Position numbers and translations under genes: made by a program
The notes under the pieces: generated by a model
Told to the model about the DNA's origin: nothing
The model's database searches: none
Seen by the model: the letters and a program-made list of their open reading frames with translations, nothing else
Shown here: piece by piece, positions 16,663 to 26,262 of the stretch
How positions within the stretch are numbered: the stretch's first letter is position 1
Layout: the number at the start of each line of letters is the position of its first letter
Assembly (NCBI GenBank): GCA_038199985.1
Contig: JBBPYK010000080.1
Coordinates: 1-64,000 of the forward strand
Length of the DNA stretch: 64,000 nt
Direction of reading: 5' to 3'
Source of the DNA: Arthrobacter_J sp038199985
GTDB lineage: Bacteria; Actinomycetota; Actinomycetes; Actinomycetales; Micrococcaceae

Positions 16663-17136
16663 ATGCGCGTACATATTGCAACTGATCACGCTGGCATGGA
16701 ACTCAGTTTCCACCTCATCTCGCACCTTCGCGCTGCCGGTCACGACGTCCACGACCATGGCCCCCAGAGTTACGACCCGCAAGATGACTACCCGGGTTTC
16801 TGCATCAGTGCGGCGAAGGCTGTAGCCGAGGACATCGGAACCGGGCTACACTCGCTCGGCCTCGTTCTTGGCGGCTCGGGCAACGGCGAGCAGATCGCCG
16901 CTAACAAGGTCCAGGGCATCCGTGCCGCGTTGATCTGGAGCACGGATACAGCCATGTTGGCACGCCAGCACAATGATGCCAATGTTGCGGCTCTCGGTGG
17001 ACGTCAGCACAGCCTCGAGGAGGCGACGACGCTCGTGGACGTGTTTCTTGCGGAGCCGTTCAGCGGTGACGCGCGGCACGAACGGCGCATCAACCAGATA
17101 TCGAATTTTGAGCTGACGGGCAAGGTCGCGGAGTAA
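16663..17136 (+). CDS. rpiB: Ribose-5-phosphate isomerase B
   Basis: A 157-residue enzyme interconverting ribose 5-phosphate and ribulose 5-phosphate in the pentose phosphate pathway. HIATDHAGMEL at the N-terminus, LGGSGNGEQIAANKVQGIRA (residues about 67-86) and ARQHNDANVAALGGR are the RpiB substrate loops; the Ser in GGSGNGEQ occupies the place of the catalytic Cys of E. coli RpiB, as is normal in actinobacteria. ATG 16663 has AAAGGA eight bases upstream, so it is preferred over TTG 16660. The next gene starts four bases after its stop. Confidence 0.92.
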   Translation: MRVHIATDHAGMELSFHLISHLRAAGHDVHDHGPQSYDPQDDYPGFCISAAKAVAEDIGTGLHSLGLVLGGSGNGEQIAANKVQGIRAALIWSTDTAMLARQHNDANVAALGGRQHSLEEATTLVDVFLAEPFSGDARHERRINQISNFELTGKVAE

Positions 17137-17140
17137 CTCG

Positions 17141-18019
17141 ATGCCTGAGGGCCATTCTGTTCACCGCCTGGCTCGCCAGTTCGGATCCGTCTTCGTGGGC
17201 AGGAGACTTTCGGTCAGTAGCCCCCAGGGACGGTTTGCCGCCGGTGCACGCCGCATTGACGGGCAAACCCTCATCGGTTCTCGGGCACACGGTAAACAGA
17301 TGTTCTTGACCTTCGACAACGACTTGGAGTTGCGTGTCCATCTGGGGCTATATGGTGCCTGGAGTTTCGGTGGCGACCATACCTTCAGGGGCGCCTCCAG
17401 CATCGGCGCTCCGCGGAGGGTGGGGGAGCAGGAGGTGTCCGACGACGATGAGGAACTCTCGTACGCTGGCCCTCCTGCGCCCGTTGGAGCGGTGCGTGTT
17501 CGGTTCGTAGCATCACATGGTTGGGCGGATTTGCGTGGGCCCACAGCCTGCGAAGTCCTCACCTTTGATGAGAGCGCCATGATCGAGTCAAGACTTGGTT
17601 CGGACCCGTTAGATCCACGTAGCGATTCCGATATCTTCGCGGCCAAGGTCCGGCGGAGCAGAACTTCTATCGCCGCCCTGCTGATGAATCAGGCTGTCAT
17701 CGCTGGCGTCGGCAACGTCTACCGGGCCGAAGTCCTTTTTCGGCAGCGATTGAACCCTCGGACGCCAGGGAGTGAACTGACAACGGAAGACACACAGGCC
17801 CTGTGGAGCGAAACGGTCGCTGCGATGCTCGACGGCGTACGTGATGGACGGATAGTGACAACCGACCCACCGGAATGGGGTGGAGACGTGGCCAAGTCCG
17901 AGGAAGCACACTACGTCTACCGGCGTGCGGGCCAGCAATGCAGGATCTGTGGTGCGGAGATCCAAATCTTAGAGTTGGCCGCCCGTAAATTGTACTGGTG
18001 TCCGGTCTGTCAGACCTGA
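17141..18019 (+). CDS. Fpg/Nei family DNA glycosylase-AP lyase
   Basis: A 292-residue base-excision repair enzyme. The invariant N-terminal PEGH (after Met removal Pro is the nucleophile) marks the Nei branch rather than MutM (PELP). The helix-two-turn-helix segment contains LLMNQAVIAGVGNVYRAEVL (residues about 182-201), and the C-terminal zinc finger has two Cys pairs, CRIC and CPVC. The length fits actinobacterial Nei1/Nei2. It forms a two-gene unit with rpiB, a pairing seen widely in actinobacteria, and probably removes oxidised pyrimidines. Confidence 0.9.
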   Translation: MPEGHSVHRLARQFGSVFVGRRLSVSSPQGRFAAGARRIDGQTLIGSRAHGKQMFLTFDNDLELRVHLGLYGAWSFGGDHTFRGASSIGAPRRVGEQEVSDDDEELSYAGPPAPVGAVRVRFVASHGWADLRGPTACEVLTFDESAMIESRLGSDPLDPRSDSDIFAAKVRRSRTSIAALLMNQAVIAGVGNVYRAEVLFRQRLNPRTPGSELTTEDTQALWSETVAAMLDGVRDGRIVTTDPPEWGGDVAKSEEAHYVYRRAGQQCRICGAEIQILELAARKLYWCPVCQT

Positions 18020-18031
18020 TCTTTGTACGTA

Positions 18032-18105
18032 TGGAGGGGACGACGGGAATCGAACCCGCGTGATCAGTTTGGAAAACTGAGGCTCTACCATTGAGCTACG
18101 TCCCC
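18032..18105 (-). tRNA. tRNA-Gly (anticodon TCC)
   Basis: The minus strand reads GGGGACG for the 5' acceptor strand, a D arm, an anticodon stem TCAGT/ACTGA around loop TTTCCAA, a T arm with GGTTCGATTCC and the closing CGTCCCC. The discriminator base is T and the CCA end is encoded (18034-18032). Confidence 0.95.
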
Positions 18106-18301
18106 GGTGCCCGAAGGCAGAAATTAGATTAGCACGTCCGGCAGGCGGATCGGGAATCGGCGGAGAAAACACCGTCTGTGCAGCGTGGAACAGCCCAAAC
18201 TGGTCTTGATGAAAACGTATTTGGTGAACCGAAACATCGGGTCCGCGACACCACGAATTGTATCTGGGCAGACATTGCCGATAGTCTATCAACTGCACTA
18301 A

Positions 18302-18376
18302 CGGGGTGTAGCTCAGCTTGGCGAGAGCGCCTGCTTTGGGAGCAGGAAGTCGCAGGTTCGAATCCTGTCACCCCGA
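18302..18376 (+). tRNA. tRNA-Pro (anticodon TGG)
   Basis: Acceptor strands CGGGGTG and CACCCCG enclose a D arm, an anticodon arm CCTGC-TTTGGGA-GCAGG and a T arm containing GGTTCGAATCC. The CCA end is not encoded. It lies just upstream of tig, as in many actinobacteria. Confidence 0.95.
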
Positions 18377-18430
18377 CTCTGCGTCTTGACGGACCAGTCC
18401 CAATCCCAATCATTTCAGGAGTACTACGCT

Positions 18431-19825
18431 GTGAAGAGCGCTGTCGACAACCTCACTCCCACCCGGGTCAAGCTGAACGTCGAGGTTCCACTTGAGGAAT
18501 TGAAGCCGAGCATCGATGAGGCTTACAAGACGATCGCCAGCCAGATTCAGGTTCCGGGCTTCCGTAAGGGAAAGGTGCCCAGCCGGCTCATCGACCAGCG
18601 TGTTGGTCGCGGCTACGTCATCGAGACCGCAATTAATGAAGGTCTCAATGGGTTCTACCAGGCAGCCGTTCAGGAAACGGGCATTCGTCCGCTGAGCCGC
18701 CCCGAGGTAGAGGTCAACGAGGTACCGGACCCCACGGAGAACAAGGGCCAGCTCGCGTTCACCGTAGAGCTTGACGTCCGCCCTGAGATCGAACTTCCTG
18801 AGTATTCCGGCTTGGAGGTCACCGTCGAGGCCGCTGAAGCTTCTGAGGAAGATGTCGACAAGGCCCTCGATGACTTACGTGGGCGTTTCGGAACGTTAAC
18901 TGCGGTTGAACGTCCCGCCAGCGAAAACGATTTCGTGACGCTCGACCTGACAGCGAAGGTTGAGGATGAAGTTGTTGACTCGGCCACGGACCTCTCCTAC
19001 CAAGTAGGAGCCGGAACCATGCTGGAAGGCATGGACGAGGCGATCACCGGCTTGAGTGCTGACGAGTCCGCGATCTTTGAAAGTACCTTGGCCGGTGGGG
19101 ACCACCAAGGCAAGAACGCACAGGTCTCCGTCGACGTGAAAGCGGTCAAGGAGCGCAAACTACCCGAAGCCGACGACGACTTTGCCCAGCTTGCCAGCGA
19201 ATTCGACACCATCGCTGAGCTGCGCGAGGACCTCGCCAAGCAGGCTGCAGAAGGCAAGGTTGTGGAGCAGGGCGTGGAGGCCCGAGACAAGGTGCTAGAC
19301 AAGCTCGTCGAGATGATCGAGGTAGCTGTCCCGGAATCGGTCATCGATGAGCAGCTCGAACAGCACTTCAGCGATGAAGCAAACGAACGGTCCGGCGAAG
19401 ACCATGACACGGAAGAGCACCGTGCGGAAATTCGCAGTAACACCGAACGTGCCTTCCGCAACGAGGTCATTCTTGACACCATCGCGGACAAGGAAGAAGT
19501 CGGCGTCAGCCAGAATGAGCTGATCGACTACATCGTCACGACCGCTAGCCAGTACGGCATGGAACCCAACCAGTTTGCACAGATTATCGATCAGAGTGGT
19601 CAAGTTCCCATGATGGTCGGTGAAGTACGTCGCCGTAAGGCACTGGCAAAGGTTCTCGAGTTGGCAGTTGTCACGGACTCTGAGGGCAATACCGTTGACC
19701 TGAGCGATTTCGTTAGTGCAGCAGAAGAGGAAGTCGACGACGCGGCGGCCCAAGAAGAGATTGTGTCGGAGACTGAACAGTCCGAGGCAACGGAGTCGGC
19801 GGACGAGACCTCAACCAAGTCCTGA
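18431..19825 (+). CDS. tig: Trigger factor
   Basis: A 464-residue ribosome-bound chaperone and peptidyl-prolyl isomerase. The N-terminal ribosome-binding domain includes the signature GFRKGKVP near residue 44. The FKBP-like domain occupies residues about 150-240 (AGTMLEGMDEAITGL), and the helical C-terminal domain ends in a long acidic tail typical of actinobacteria. GTG 18431 with CAGGAG ten bases upstream is the likely start; the open frame reaches back to 18386 into DNA next to tRNA-Pro. It is followed by a strong terminator and the clpP-clpX genes, the usual order. Confidence 0.95.
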   Translation: MKSAVDNLTPTRVKLNVEVPLEELKPSIDEAYKTIASQIQVPGFRKGKVPSRLIDQRVGRGYVIETAINEGLNGFYQAAVQETGIRPLSRPEVEVNEVPDPTENKGQLAFTVELDVRPEIELPEYSGLEVTVEAAEASEEDVDKALDDLRGRFGTLTAVERPASENDFVTLDLTAKVEDEVVDSATDLSYQVGAGTMLEGMDEAITGLSADESAIFESTLAGGDHQGKNAQVSVDVKAVKERKLPEADDDFAQLASEFDTIAELREDLAKQAAEGKVVEQGVEARDKVLDKLVEMIEVAVPESVIDEQLEQHFSDEANERSGEDHDTEEHRAEIRSNTERAFRNEVILDTIADKEEVGVSQNELIDYIVTTASQYGMEPNQFAQIIDQSGQVPMMVGEVRRRKALAKVLELAVVTDSEGNTVDLSDFVSAAEEEVDDAAAQEEIVSETEQSEATESADETSTKS

Positions 19826-19835
19826 TCGAACATCG

Positions 19836-19876
19836 GTAAAGCCGCCATCCCTCGCTGGGTGGCGGCTTTACTTTTC
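19836..19876 (+). terminator. Rho-independent terminator of tig
   Basis: GTAAAGCCGCCA (19836-19847) pairs perfectly with TGGCGGCTTTAC (19860-19871), followed by TTTT. Confidence 0.9.
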
Positions 19877-20046
19877 GGCCGGAGAGCTTCGATGATTCGG
19901 TTCACAGAGAACCTGAGGAACTATGGAAGTGCGCCATCGTGCGCCAACAGCGAACAGCATCGAGTTGGACGCACGACGCCGTTTGAAACAGGTTAGTGTC
20001 CAGAGTGAGAAAAGTTTAGTACTGGTCCAACGAGAGGTCAGAGATC

Positions 20047-20670
20047 ATGGCAAACGAGCCCACCACGCCGCGAATGGCAACAGTTGATCCCGCAAGTAGG
20101 GATGACTACATCTATAACCGGCTCCTCAAAGAGCGCATCATCTGGCTCGGTTCAGAAGTCCGAGACGAAAACGCGAACGCCATCTGCTCGCAGCTATTGT
20201 TGCTGTCCGCTGAAGATCCTGAGAAGGACATCTACCTGTACATCAATTCTCCTGGAGGATCGGTTACAGCGGGCATGGCAATCTACGACACCATGCAGTT
20301 CATCCCCAATGACGTTGTGACTGTTGCAACGGGACTCGCTGCCTCGATGGGTCAGTTCCTCCTGTCATCGGGCGCGAAGGGCAAGCGATACGTAACCCCG
20401 CATGCACGCATCCTGATGCACCAGCCATCAGGCGGTATTGGGGGTACAGCTTCGGATATCCGTATCCAAGCAGAATTGATTCTGCACATGAAACAAGTCA
20501 TGGCTGAGCTGACGGCCGAGCAGACCGGTCAGAGCATAGAGACGATTTTGCGCGACAACGACCGCGACAAGTGGTTCACGGCGAAGGAAGGCCTTGAGTA
20601 TGGCTTCTTCGACCAGATTTCCGCATATGCCGGCAATGTTTCCGGCGGTGGCGGGACAAGCCGCAGCTAG
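20047..20670 (+). CDS. clpP: ATP-dependent Clp protease proteolytic subunit (first paralogue)
   Basis: A 207-residue serine peptidase that forms the barrel of the Clp protease. The catalytic Ser is at about residue 100 in GLAASMGQFLLSSG, the His lies in ILMHQPSGG, and the Asp falls in the later RDNDRDKWF region. INSPGGSVTAGMAIYDTM marks the substrate-binding strand. Actinobacteria assemble a mixed barrel from two different ClpP rings, and this gene is the first of the tandem pair. The second gene begins 43 bases downstream. Confidence 0.95.
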   Translation: MANEPTTPRMATVDPASRDDYIYNRLLKERIIWLGSEVRDENANAICSQLLLLSAEDPEKDIYLYINSPGGSVTAGMAIYDTMQFIPNDVVTVATGLAASMGQFLLSSGAKGKRYVTPHARILMHQPSGGIGGTASDIRIQAELILHMKQVMAELTAEQTGQSIETILRDNDRDKWFTAKEGLEYGFFDQISAYAGNVSGGGGTSRS

Positions 20671-20713
20671 CCCACCGGAACTTTCCCCAGTTCAGACTTA
20701 TGTAGGAGAGACA

Positions 20714-21388
20714 GTGAATTTCAATTTTGGGACCGCCGCAGGCGGCCACGCACCTCAGATGCCGAACGATCGGTACATTCTGCCGCAGTTCGAAGAGCGC
20801 ACGCCTTACGGCTTCAAGCGCCAAGACCCGTACACGAAGCTGTTCGAGGACCGCATTATTTTCCTTGGCGTGCAGGTCGATGATGCTTCCGCGGATGACA
20901 TCATGGCGCAGCTCTTGGTTCTGGAATCAACGGATCCCGAGCGAGACATCACCCTGTACATCAACTCGCCGGGTGGGTCATTCACGGCAATGACCGCTAT
21001 CTACGACACCATGCAGTTCATCAGGCCAGAGGTGCAGACAGTATGTCTTGGCCAGGCCGCTAGCGCTGCAGCAGTGCTGCTCGCCGCTGGGGCGCCGGGC
21101 AAACGGCTCGCATTGCCCAATGCCCGGGTTCTTATCCACCAGCCGGCTCTGGGCGGCGGCGGTCAGGGGCAGGCTTCGGATTTGGAGATCCAGGCCGCGG
21201 AGGTCATGCGCATGCGTGCTTGGCTAGAAGATACTCTGGCCCTTCACAGTGGCAAGTCGTCTGAACAGGTCAACAGGGATATTGAGCGAGACAAAATCCT
21301 GACAGCTGCGGAAGCCACGGCCTATGGTCTGGTAGACGAGGTACTGACGTCCCGTAAAGTGACGCCGCCCAAGATCAACAAGCCGTAG
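20714..21388 (+). CDS. clpP: ATP-dependent Clp protease proteolytic subunit (second paralogue)
   Basis: A 224-residue partner subunit of the preceding ClpP. GTG 20714 has AGGAGAG four bases upstream; the frame stays open into the previous gene, but those residues are not ClpP-like. The catalytic Ser is at residue 117 (GQAASAAAVLLAAG), the His is in VLIHQPALGGGGQGQ, and RDIERDKIL marks the Asp region. The N-terminal segment (PQFEERTPYGFKRQDPYTKL) is typical of actinobacterial ClpP2, which docks ClpX and ClpC1. Confidence 0.95.
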   Translation: MNFNFGTAAGGHAPQMPNDRYILPQFEERTPYGFKRQDPYTKLFEDRIIFLGVQVDDASADDIMAQLLVLESTDPERDITLYINSPGGSFTAMTAIYDTMQFIRPEVQTVCLGQAASAAAVLLAAGAPGKRLALPNARVLIHQPALGGGGQGQASDLEIQAAEVMRMRAWLEDTLALHSGKSSEQVNRDIERDKILTAAEATAYGLVDEVLTSRKVTPPKINKP

Positions 21389-21524
21389 GAACCGATCGCC
21401 TGCGGTGCAGGTAAACCTGTCCGAACAGGCATTTCGGTCAGTGAATTGCAGCGCCATGTGACCTAGAGTGGTGTTGTTCAACGACGCCGTCCGGCAAAGG
21501 TGAAAACACGTTAGGGGACAGAAT

Positions 21525-22817
21525 ATGGCGCGCATTGGTGAGAGCACGGATTTGTTGAAGTGCTCCTTCTGCGGTAAGAGCCAGAAACAAGTCCGGAAGC
21601 TCATAGCTGGCCCCGGCGTGTATATCTGTGATGAGTGTATCGAGCTCTGCAACGAGATTATCGAAGAAGAGTTGTCGGAAGTTGCGGACCTTGGAACTTT
21701 CGAGCTGCCGAAGCCTAAGGAGATCTTTGATTTCCTACAGGAATACGTCATTGGTCAAGAACCAGCTAAACGTTCGCTGGCCGTAGCCGTCTATAACCAC
21801 TACAAGCGCATTCAGTCCGGCCACGCGCCCAAGACCGCCGAAACGTTCACTGACCATGCTCCGGCGGAAGAAGTGGAAATTGCCAAATCCAACATTCTGC
21901 TCGTTGGCCCCACCGGATGCGGAAAAACGTATCTAGCACAGACACTCGCTCGACGTCTGAACGTTCCCTTCGCCGTCGCTGATGCCACTGCATTAACTGA
22001 GGCAGGCTACGTTGGTGAAGATGTAGAGAATATCCTTCTGAAGCTCATCCAGGCAGCGGATTACGACGTCAAGAAGGCCGAACAGGGCATTATCTACATC
22101 GACGAAATCGACAAAATCTCCCGTAAGAGTGAGAATCCCTCGATTACGCGTGATGTTTCTGGTGAGGGTGTTCAACAGGCACTGCTAAAGATCCTCGAAG
22201 GAACTGTTGCGTCGGTTCCACCCCAGGGTGGTCGGAAACATCCGCACCAAGAGTTCATCCAGATCGATACGACCAACGTCTTGTTCATCGTCGCAGGTGC
22301 ATTTGCCGGGCTAGAGGAGATAATTGGTTCTCGGGCAGGGCGGAAGGGCATCGGGTTTGGGGCGCCGCTGAGCTCACTCAAAAATGACGAAGTATCCTAC
22401 GGGGATGTCATGCCGGAAGATCTCCTTAAATTTGGGCTGATTCCGGAGTTCATTGGCCGCTTGCCCGTCATCACCACGGTTAACCATTTGGATCAAGAAG
22501 CACTGATCCAAATTCTCACGGAGCCCAAAAACGCGTTGATCAAGCAGTACCAAAAAATGTTTGCGCTGGATGGTGTGGAACTGGTGTTCAAACCAGATGC
22601 ACTCCATGCTATTGCCGAGCAGGCACTTGCCCGGGGGACCGGTGCTCGTGGACTACGGGCGATTCTCGAAGAAGTTCTTCTACCGGTCATGTTTGACCTC
22701 CCCAGTCGAGACGATGTCGCCTCGGTGGTAATCACGGGAGAGACGGTTCTTAATCAGGCGGAGCCCACATTAATCTCCCATGATGTTGTTGCCAAACGAA
22801 GGAACAAATCGGCCTAG
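21525..22817 (+). CDS. clpX: ATP-dependent Clp protease ATP-binding subunit ClpX
   Basis: A 430-residue AAA+ unfoldase that feeds proteins into ClpP. The N-terminal zinc-binding domain has Cys 13, 16, 35 and 38 (CSFC and CDEC). The Walker A motif is GPTGCGKTYLAQTLAR, Walker B is IIYIDEIDKI, and the ClpP-docking IGF loop is present as KGIGFGAPL. The C-terminal small domain ends with a short basic tail. It stands 136 bases after clpP2 and may have its own promoter. Confidence 0.96.
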   Translation: MARIGESTDLLKCSFCGKSQKQVRKLIAGPGVYICDECIELCNEIIEEELSEVADLGTFELPKPKEIFDFLQEYVIGQEPAKRSLAVAVYNHYKRIQSGHAPKTAETFTDHAPAEEVEIAKSNILLVGPTGCGKTYLAQTLARRLNVPFAVADATALTEAGYVGEDVENILLKLIQAADYDVKKAEQGIIYIDEIDKISRKSENPSITRDVSGEGVQQALLKILEGTVASVPPQGGRKHPHQEFIQIDTTNVLFIVAGAFAGLEEIIGSRAGRKGIGFGAPLSSLKNDEVSYGDVMPEDLLKFGLIPEFIGRLPVITTVNHLDQEALIQILTEPKNALIKQYQKMFALDGVELVFKPDALHAIAEQALARGTGARGLRAILEEVLLPVMFDLPSRDDVASVVITGETVLNQAEPTLISHDVVAKRRNKSA

Positions 22818-22866
22818 CCCCACGGTTCTAGTATCTGACAACCTTTTCAATCCAGGAGGTAAATCA

Positions 22867-23484
22867 GTGCCTGAATCAACCACTGCTACAACAGCCGATT
22901 TCTGGTTCGACCCCATGTGTCCTTTTGCATGGATTACGTCCAGGTGGATAGACGAAGTCAAACAGGTGCGTGATATCGCCGTCGATTGGCATGTCATGAG
23001 CCTGAGCATCCTCAACGAGGGGCGCGACCTACCCGCTGACTATCGCGAAAGCATGGATAAGGCTTGGAGCCCCGTACGCGTAATAACAGCTGCCCGGGAG
23101 CTACATGGCAAGGAGTACGTCAAGCGCCTCTACGATGCTATGGGCACCAGAATCCATCAGGATGGCAATGGCGACCTTGATGCGGTCATCGCGGAATCCT
23201 TGGTTGATGCCGGGTTGCCGGCTGAGCTTGCTTCATATGGGGTGTCCGACGACTTTGACGGACAGCTGCGGGCATCACATCAGGAGGCTATCGACAAGGT
23301 CGGCGATGAGGTGGGGACGCCAGTCGTTGCGTTCAACGGCACGGCGTTCTTTGGCCCAGTCTTGACGCGCATTCCGCGCGGTGAGGAGGCAGGCCGCATT
23401 TTTGACGGGGCTATTCTCATGGCAGACTTCCCAGAGTTCTTTGAGCTGAAACGTTCGCGGACCGAGAGCCCGCAATTCGACTGA
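22867..23484 (+). CDS. DsbA-family oxidoreductase related to mycothiol-dependent nitroreductase
   Basis: A 205-residue thioredoxin-fold protein closely resembling the mycobacterial Rv2466c type: ADFWFDPMCP at the N-terminus, ITSRWI, DWHVMSLSILNEGRDLP, and a C-terminal FFGPVLTRIPRGEEAGR plus FFELKRSRTESPQFD. The usual CPWC active site is CPFA here (residues 18-21): the first Cys is kept and the second is Ala. A monothiol mechanism with mycothiol is therefore likely. GTG 22867 follows a strong AGGAGG site, whereas the longer open frame overlaps clpX. It converges on valS with a shared terminator. Confidence 0.88.
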   Translation: MPESTTATTADFWFDPMCPFAWITSRWIDEVKQVRDIAVDWHVMSLSILNEGRDLPADYRESMDKAWSPVRVITAARELHGKEYVKRLYDAMGTRIHQDGNGDLDAVIAESLVDAGLPAELASYGVSDDFDGQLRASHQEAIDKVGDEVGTPVVAFNGTAFFGPVLTRIPRGEEAGRIFDGAILMADFPEFFELKRSRTESPQFD

Positions 23485-23536
23485 TTAACGCGCCCGTTAT
23501 CTGACCGATGGGTTGGACGACGAGGCAACGTTAAAT

Positions 23537-23577
23537 AAGGAGGGGGCGGCCGCAGTTTATGCGGTCGCCCCCTCCTT
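23537..23577. terminator. Bidirectional terminator between the DsbA-family gene and valS
   Basis: An 18-base stem with one two-base mismatch: AAGGAGGGGGCGGCCGCA (23537-23554) and TGCGGTCGCCCCCTCCTT (23560-23577). T-rich DNA follows on the plus strand and A-rich sequence precedes the stem, serving the minus strand. Confidence 0.88.
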
Positions 23578-23588
23578 TGTCGTTCGCG

Positions 23589-26234
23589 CTATACTCTGGA
23601 CGATTCGTCTGGGTCTGCGAGTACAACATCGGAGACGGTCAACTGGCCATCGTGTTCTTTTAGCGAAAGTTCGCGGACGTTGCCAGCTGCCTTGAGGTCA
23701 CCCAAGCCGGCTTTGAGACGCAATATCTCTGCTGCACGGGCGCTGATGATGGCACTGATGACCTCAGTGCGCTGCTTGACCTTCGTTTCTGATTTCGCTT
23801 TGCGAATGCCGCCCAGCGCCTCGCCAACGGTGGACAGCACGCTGGCGTCCGCCTCGCCGGCAGATACCGGCATCAACGACACGGAAGGCCACGACGCGCG
23901 GTGAACGGAGCCCTGCCGCCACCAACCCCATACCTCATCGGTAGCGAATGGCTGGAACGGGGCGAATAGGCGCAGGAGCGCATCCAGTGCAGTGGCCAAC
24001 GTGCAGAGGACGGATTTCTGCTCGCTTTCACCAGCGGCGCCGTAGGCCCGGTCCTTGATCAGTTCTACGTAGTCGTCCGTGAACGACCAGAAGAACGATT
24101 CCGTGATTTGGAGGGCACGTGCATAGTCGTACTTTTGGAACGCCTTCGTGGACTGATCAACGACATCGGCTAGACGTGCCAGCAGAGCCCGGTCCAAATG
24201 ATTTGAGATCAGTGACGGGTCGTCAGAGGCAATGTCCGCTTCGGTGACACCGAGATTCAGAACAAACTTTGACGCGTTCAGCAATTTGATCGCTAGTCGC
24301 CGGCCGATCTTCATCTGGGCAACTTCGTATGCGGTATCCGCTCCGAGCCGGGCTGATGCGGCCCAATAGCGGACCGCGTCTGCCCCGTATTCATCAAGGA
24401 CGTCATTGGGGACTACCACGTTGCCCTTGGACTTGGACATCTTCTTCCGGTCCGGATCCAGAATCCACCCAGAGAGGGCCGCGTGTTTCCATGGGATGGA
24501 ATCCTGCAGAGAGTCCGCCCGCACCGCGCTGGAGAACATCCATGTCCTGATGATGTCGTGCCCTTGGGGGCGGAGGTCGAACGGGAATATTTTGGCGAAG
24601 AACTCGTCATCGCGTCCCCATTTGCCAACAATCTGGGGTGTAAGGGACGACGTCGCCCAGGTATCAAGGACGTCTTCGTCACCTGTGAATCCGCCAGGGA
24701 GGCCTCGCTGCGATTCTTCAAACCCCGGCGCTGGTTCTGCCGCTGGATCTACCGGCAATGAATCTAGAGCTGGAAGGATTGGATGGTCGTAGTTGGGATT
24801 TCCGGCACTATCCAAGCGGTACCAAACGGGAATGGGAACGCCAAAGAACCGTTGGCGCGATACCAACCAGTCACCGTTGAGCCCCTGAATCCAGTTCTCA
24901 TATCTGGAGCGCATGAACGCAGGGTGGAAGTCGATGTCGCGTCCGCGGTTGATGAGTTGTTCGCGGCGGTCTGCATCGCGGCCACCATTGCGGATGTACC
25001 ACTGCCTCGAGGTGACGACTTCCAAGGGTTTGTCGCCCTTTTCAAAGAAGTTCACGGGGTGCATGATCTTCTTCGGTTCACCGTCGAGCAGGTTCTGATC
25101 TTGTAGGAGGGCTACGATAGTTTCCTTGGCGGAGAATACAGTTTTGCCCGCGAGTGTTTCGTACTGAACCCGACCGGATGTGGACTCGATCCACGATGGA
25201 GTCTCAGGCAGAATGCGACCGTCCCTGCCGATGATGGCTCGGGTGGGCAGCTGGAGTGCACGCCACCATGTGACATCGGTCAGGTCCCCAAAAGTACAAA
25301 CCATAGCGATACCCGAACCCTTGTCCGGTTTAGCCATGGGATGCGCCAGAATCTCCACGGCGACGTCGAATAGCGGCGAGGTGGCAGTGGTGCCGAAGAG
25401 GTGCTTGTAACGGTCATCATCGGGGTTGGCCACAAGAGCGACGCACGCCGGGAGGAGCTCCGGTCGGGTTGACTCAACGTAGATCTGCTTATGCCCATCG
25501 GGTCCGTCGATGGTGAACGGGATGCGGTAGTAGGCGCCAGGCATCTCGCGGTCTTCTAACTCTGCTTGCGCCACCGCTGTGCGGAAGGAGACGTCCCACA
25601 GTGTGGGAGCTTCCGCCAGATAGGCATCATTCTGAGCAAGATTTATGAGGAAGGCACGCTGAGAGACGGCGCGTGAGGTGTCGTCGATGGTGCGGTACGT
25701 AAGGTCCCAGTCTACCGAGAGGCCGAGGGTGGTAAATAAGTTTTCAAAGACCACTTCGTCTTCAACGGCTAGCTCTTCGCACAGTTCAATGAAATTCTGG
25801 CGCGATACGACGTCAAAGTCCCGCTGGTTCTTGGCTGGCTTCTCAGGAGGCTGGTAGTCCGAATCGTAGGAAGTGCGGGGATCGCAGCGAACTCCGTAAT
25901 AGTTCTGGACCCGGCGCTCAGTTGGTAGACCATTGTCATCCCAGCCCATCGGATAGAAAACGTTCTTGCCGTTCATCCGGTGGAAACGGGCCAGCACGTC
26001 CGTCTGGGTGTAGGAGAACATATGACCGACGTGAAGGGACCCAGATGCTGTGGGCGGGGGAGTGTCGATGGAGTAAACCTGTGAGCGGTCAGTGTCGGGG
26101 TTGAACTTGTACACCCCCTCGTCACGCCAGCGTCGGGAGAGCCGGTTCTCGAGTCCCTCAAGCGCTGGTTTGTCGGGAACGTGGACAGTTGTGGGCGTGT
26201 CTGTGCCCAGTTTGTTGTTAGCCATGTCGTTCAT
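23589..26234 (-). CDS. valS: Valyl-tRNA synthetase
   Basis: An 881-residue class I aminoacyl-tRNA synthetase charging tRNA-Val. The HIGH motif appears as GSLHVGHMF near residue 66 and the KMSKS loop as KKMSKSKGN near residue 570. The central editing domain and the C-terminal anticodon-binding domain are both present, and the C-terminal coiled coil is shorter than in E. coli ValS. Its start is 28 bases from the divergent DUF488 gene; ATG 26234 and ATG 26222 are both possible and neither has a clear ribosome site, so the message may be leaderless. Confidence 0.95.
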   Translation of the reverse strand: MNDMANNKLGTDTPTTVHVPDKPALEGLENRLSRRWRDEGVYKFNPDTDRSQVYSIDTPPPTASGSLHVGHMFSYTQTDVLARFHRMNGKNVFYPMGWDDNGLPTERRVQNYYGVRCDPRTSYDSDYQPPEKPAKNQRDFDVVSRQNFIELCEELAVEDEVVFENLFTTLGLSVDWDLTYRTIDDTSRAVSQRAFLINLAQNDAYLAEAPTLWDVSFRTAVAQAELEDREMPGAYYRIPFTIDGPDGHKQIYVESTRPELLPACVALVANPDDDRYKHLFGTTATSPLFDVAVEILAHPMAKPDKGSGIAMVCTFGDLTDVTWWRALQLPTRAIIGRDGRILPETPSWIESTSGRVQYETLAGKTVFSAKETIVALLQDQNLLDGEPKKIMHPVNFFEKGDKPLEVVTSRQWYIRNGGRDADRREQLINRGRDIDFHPAFMRSRYENWIQGLNGDWLVSRQRFFGVPIPVWYRLDSAGNPNYDHPILPALDSLPVDPAAEPAPGFEESQRGLPGGFTGDEDVLDTWATSSLTPQIVGKWGRDDEFFAKIFPFDLRPQGHDIIRTWMFSSAVRADSLQDSIPWKHAALSGWILDPDRKKMSKSKGNVVVPNDVLDEYGADAVRYWAASARLGADTAYEVAQMKIGRRLAIKLLNASKFVLNLGVTEADIASDDPSLISNHLDRALLARLADVVDQSTKAFQKYDYARALQITESFFWSFTDDYVELIKDRAYGAAGESEQKSVLCTLATALDALLRLFAPFQPFATDEVWGWWRQGSVHRASWPSVSLMPVSAGEADASVLSTVGEALGGIRKAKSETKVKQRTEVISAIISARAAEILRLKAGLGDLKAAGNVRELSLKEHDGQLTVSDVVLADPDESSRV

Positions 26235-26262
26235 TGTGCCACGCGGGGCTAGGATCCAGATT

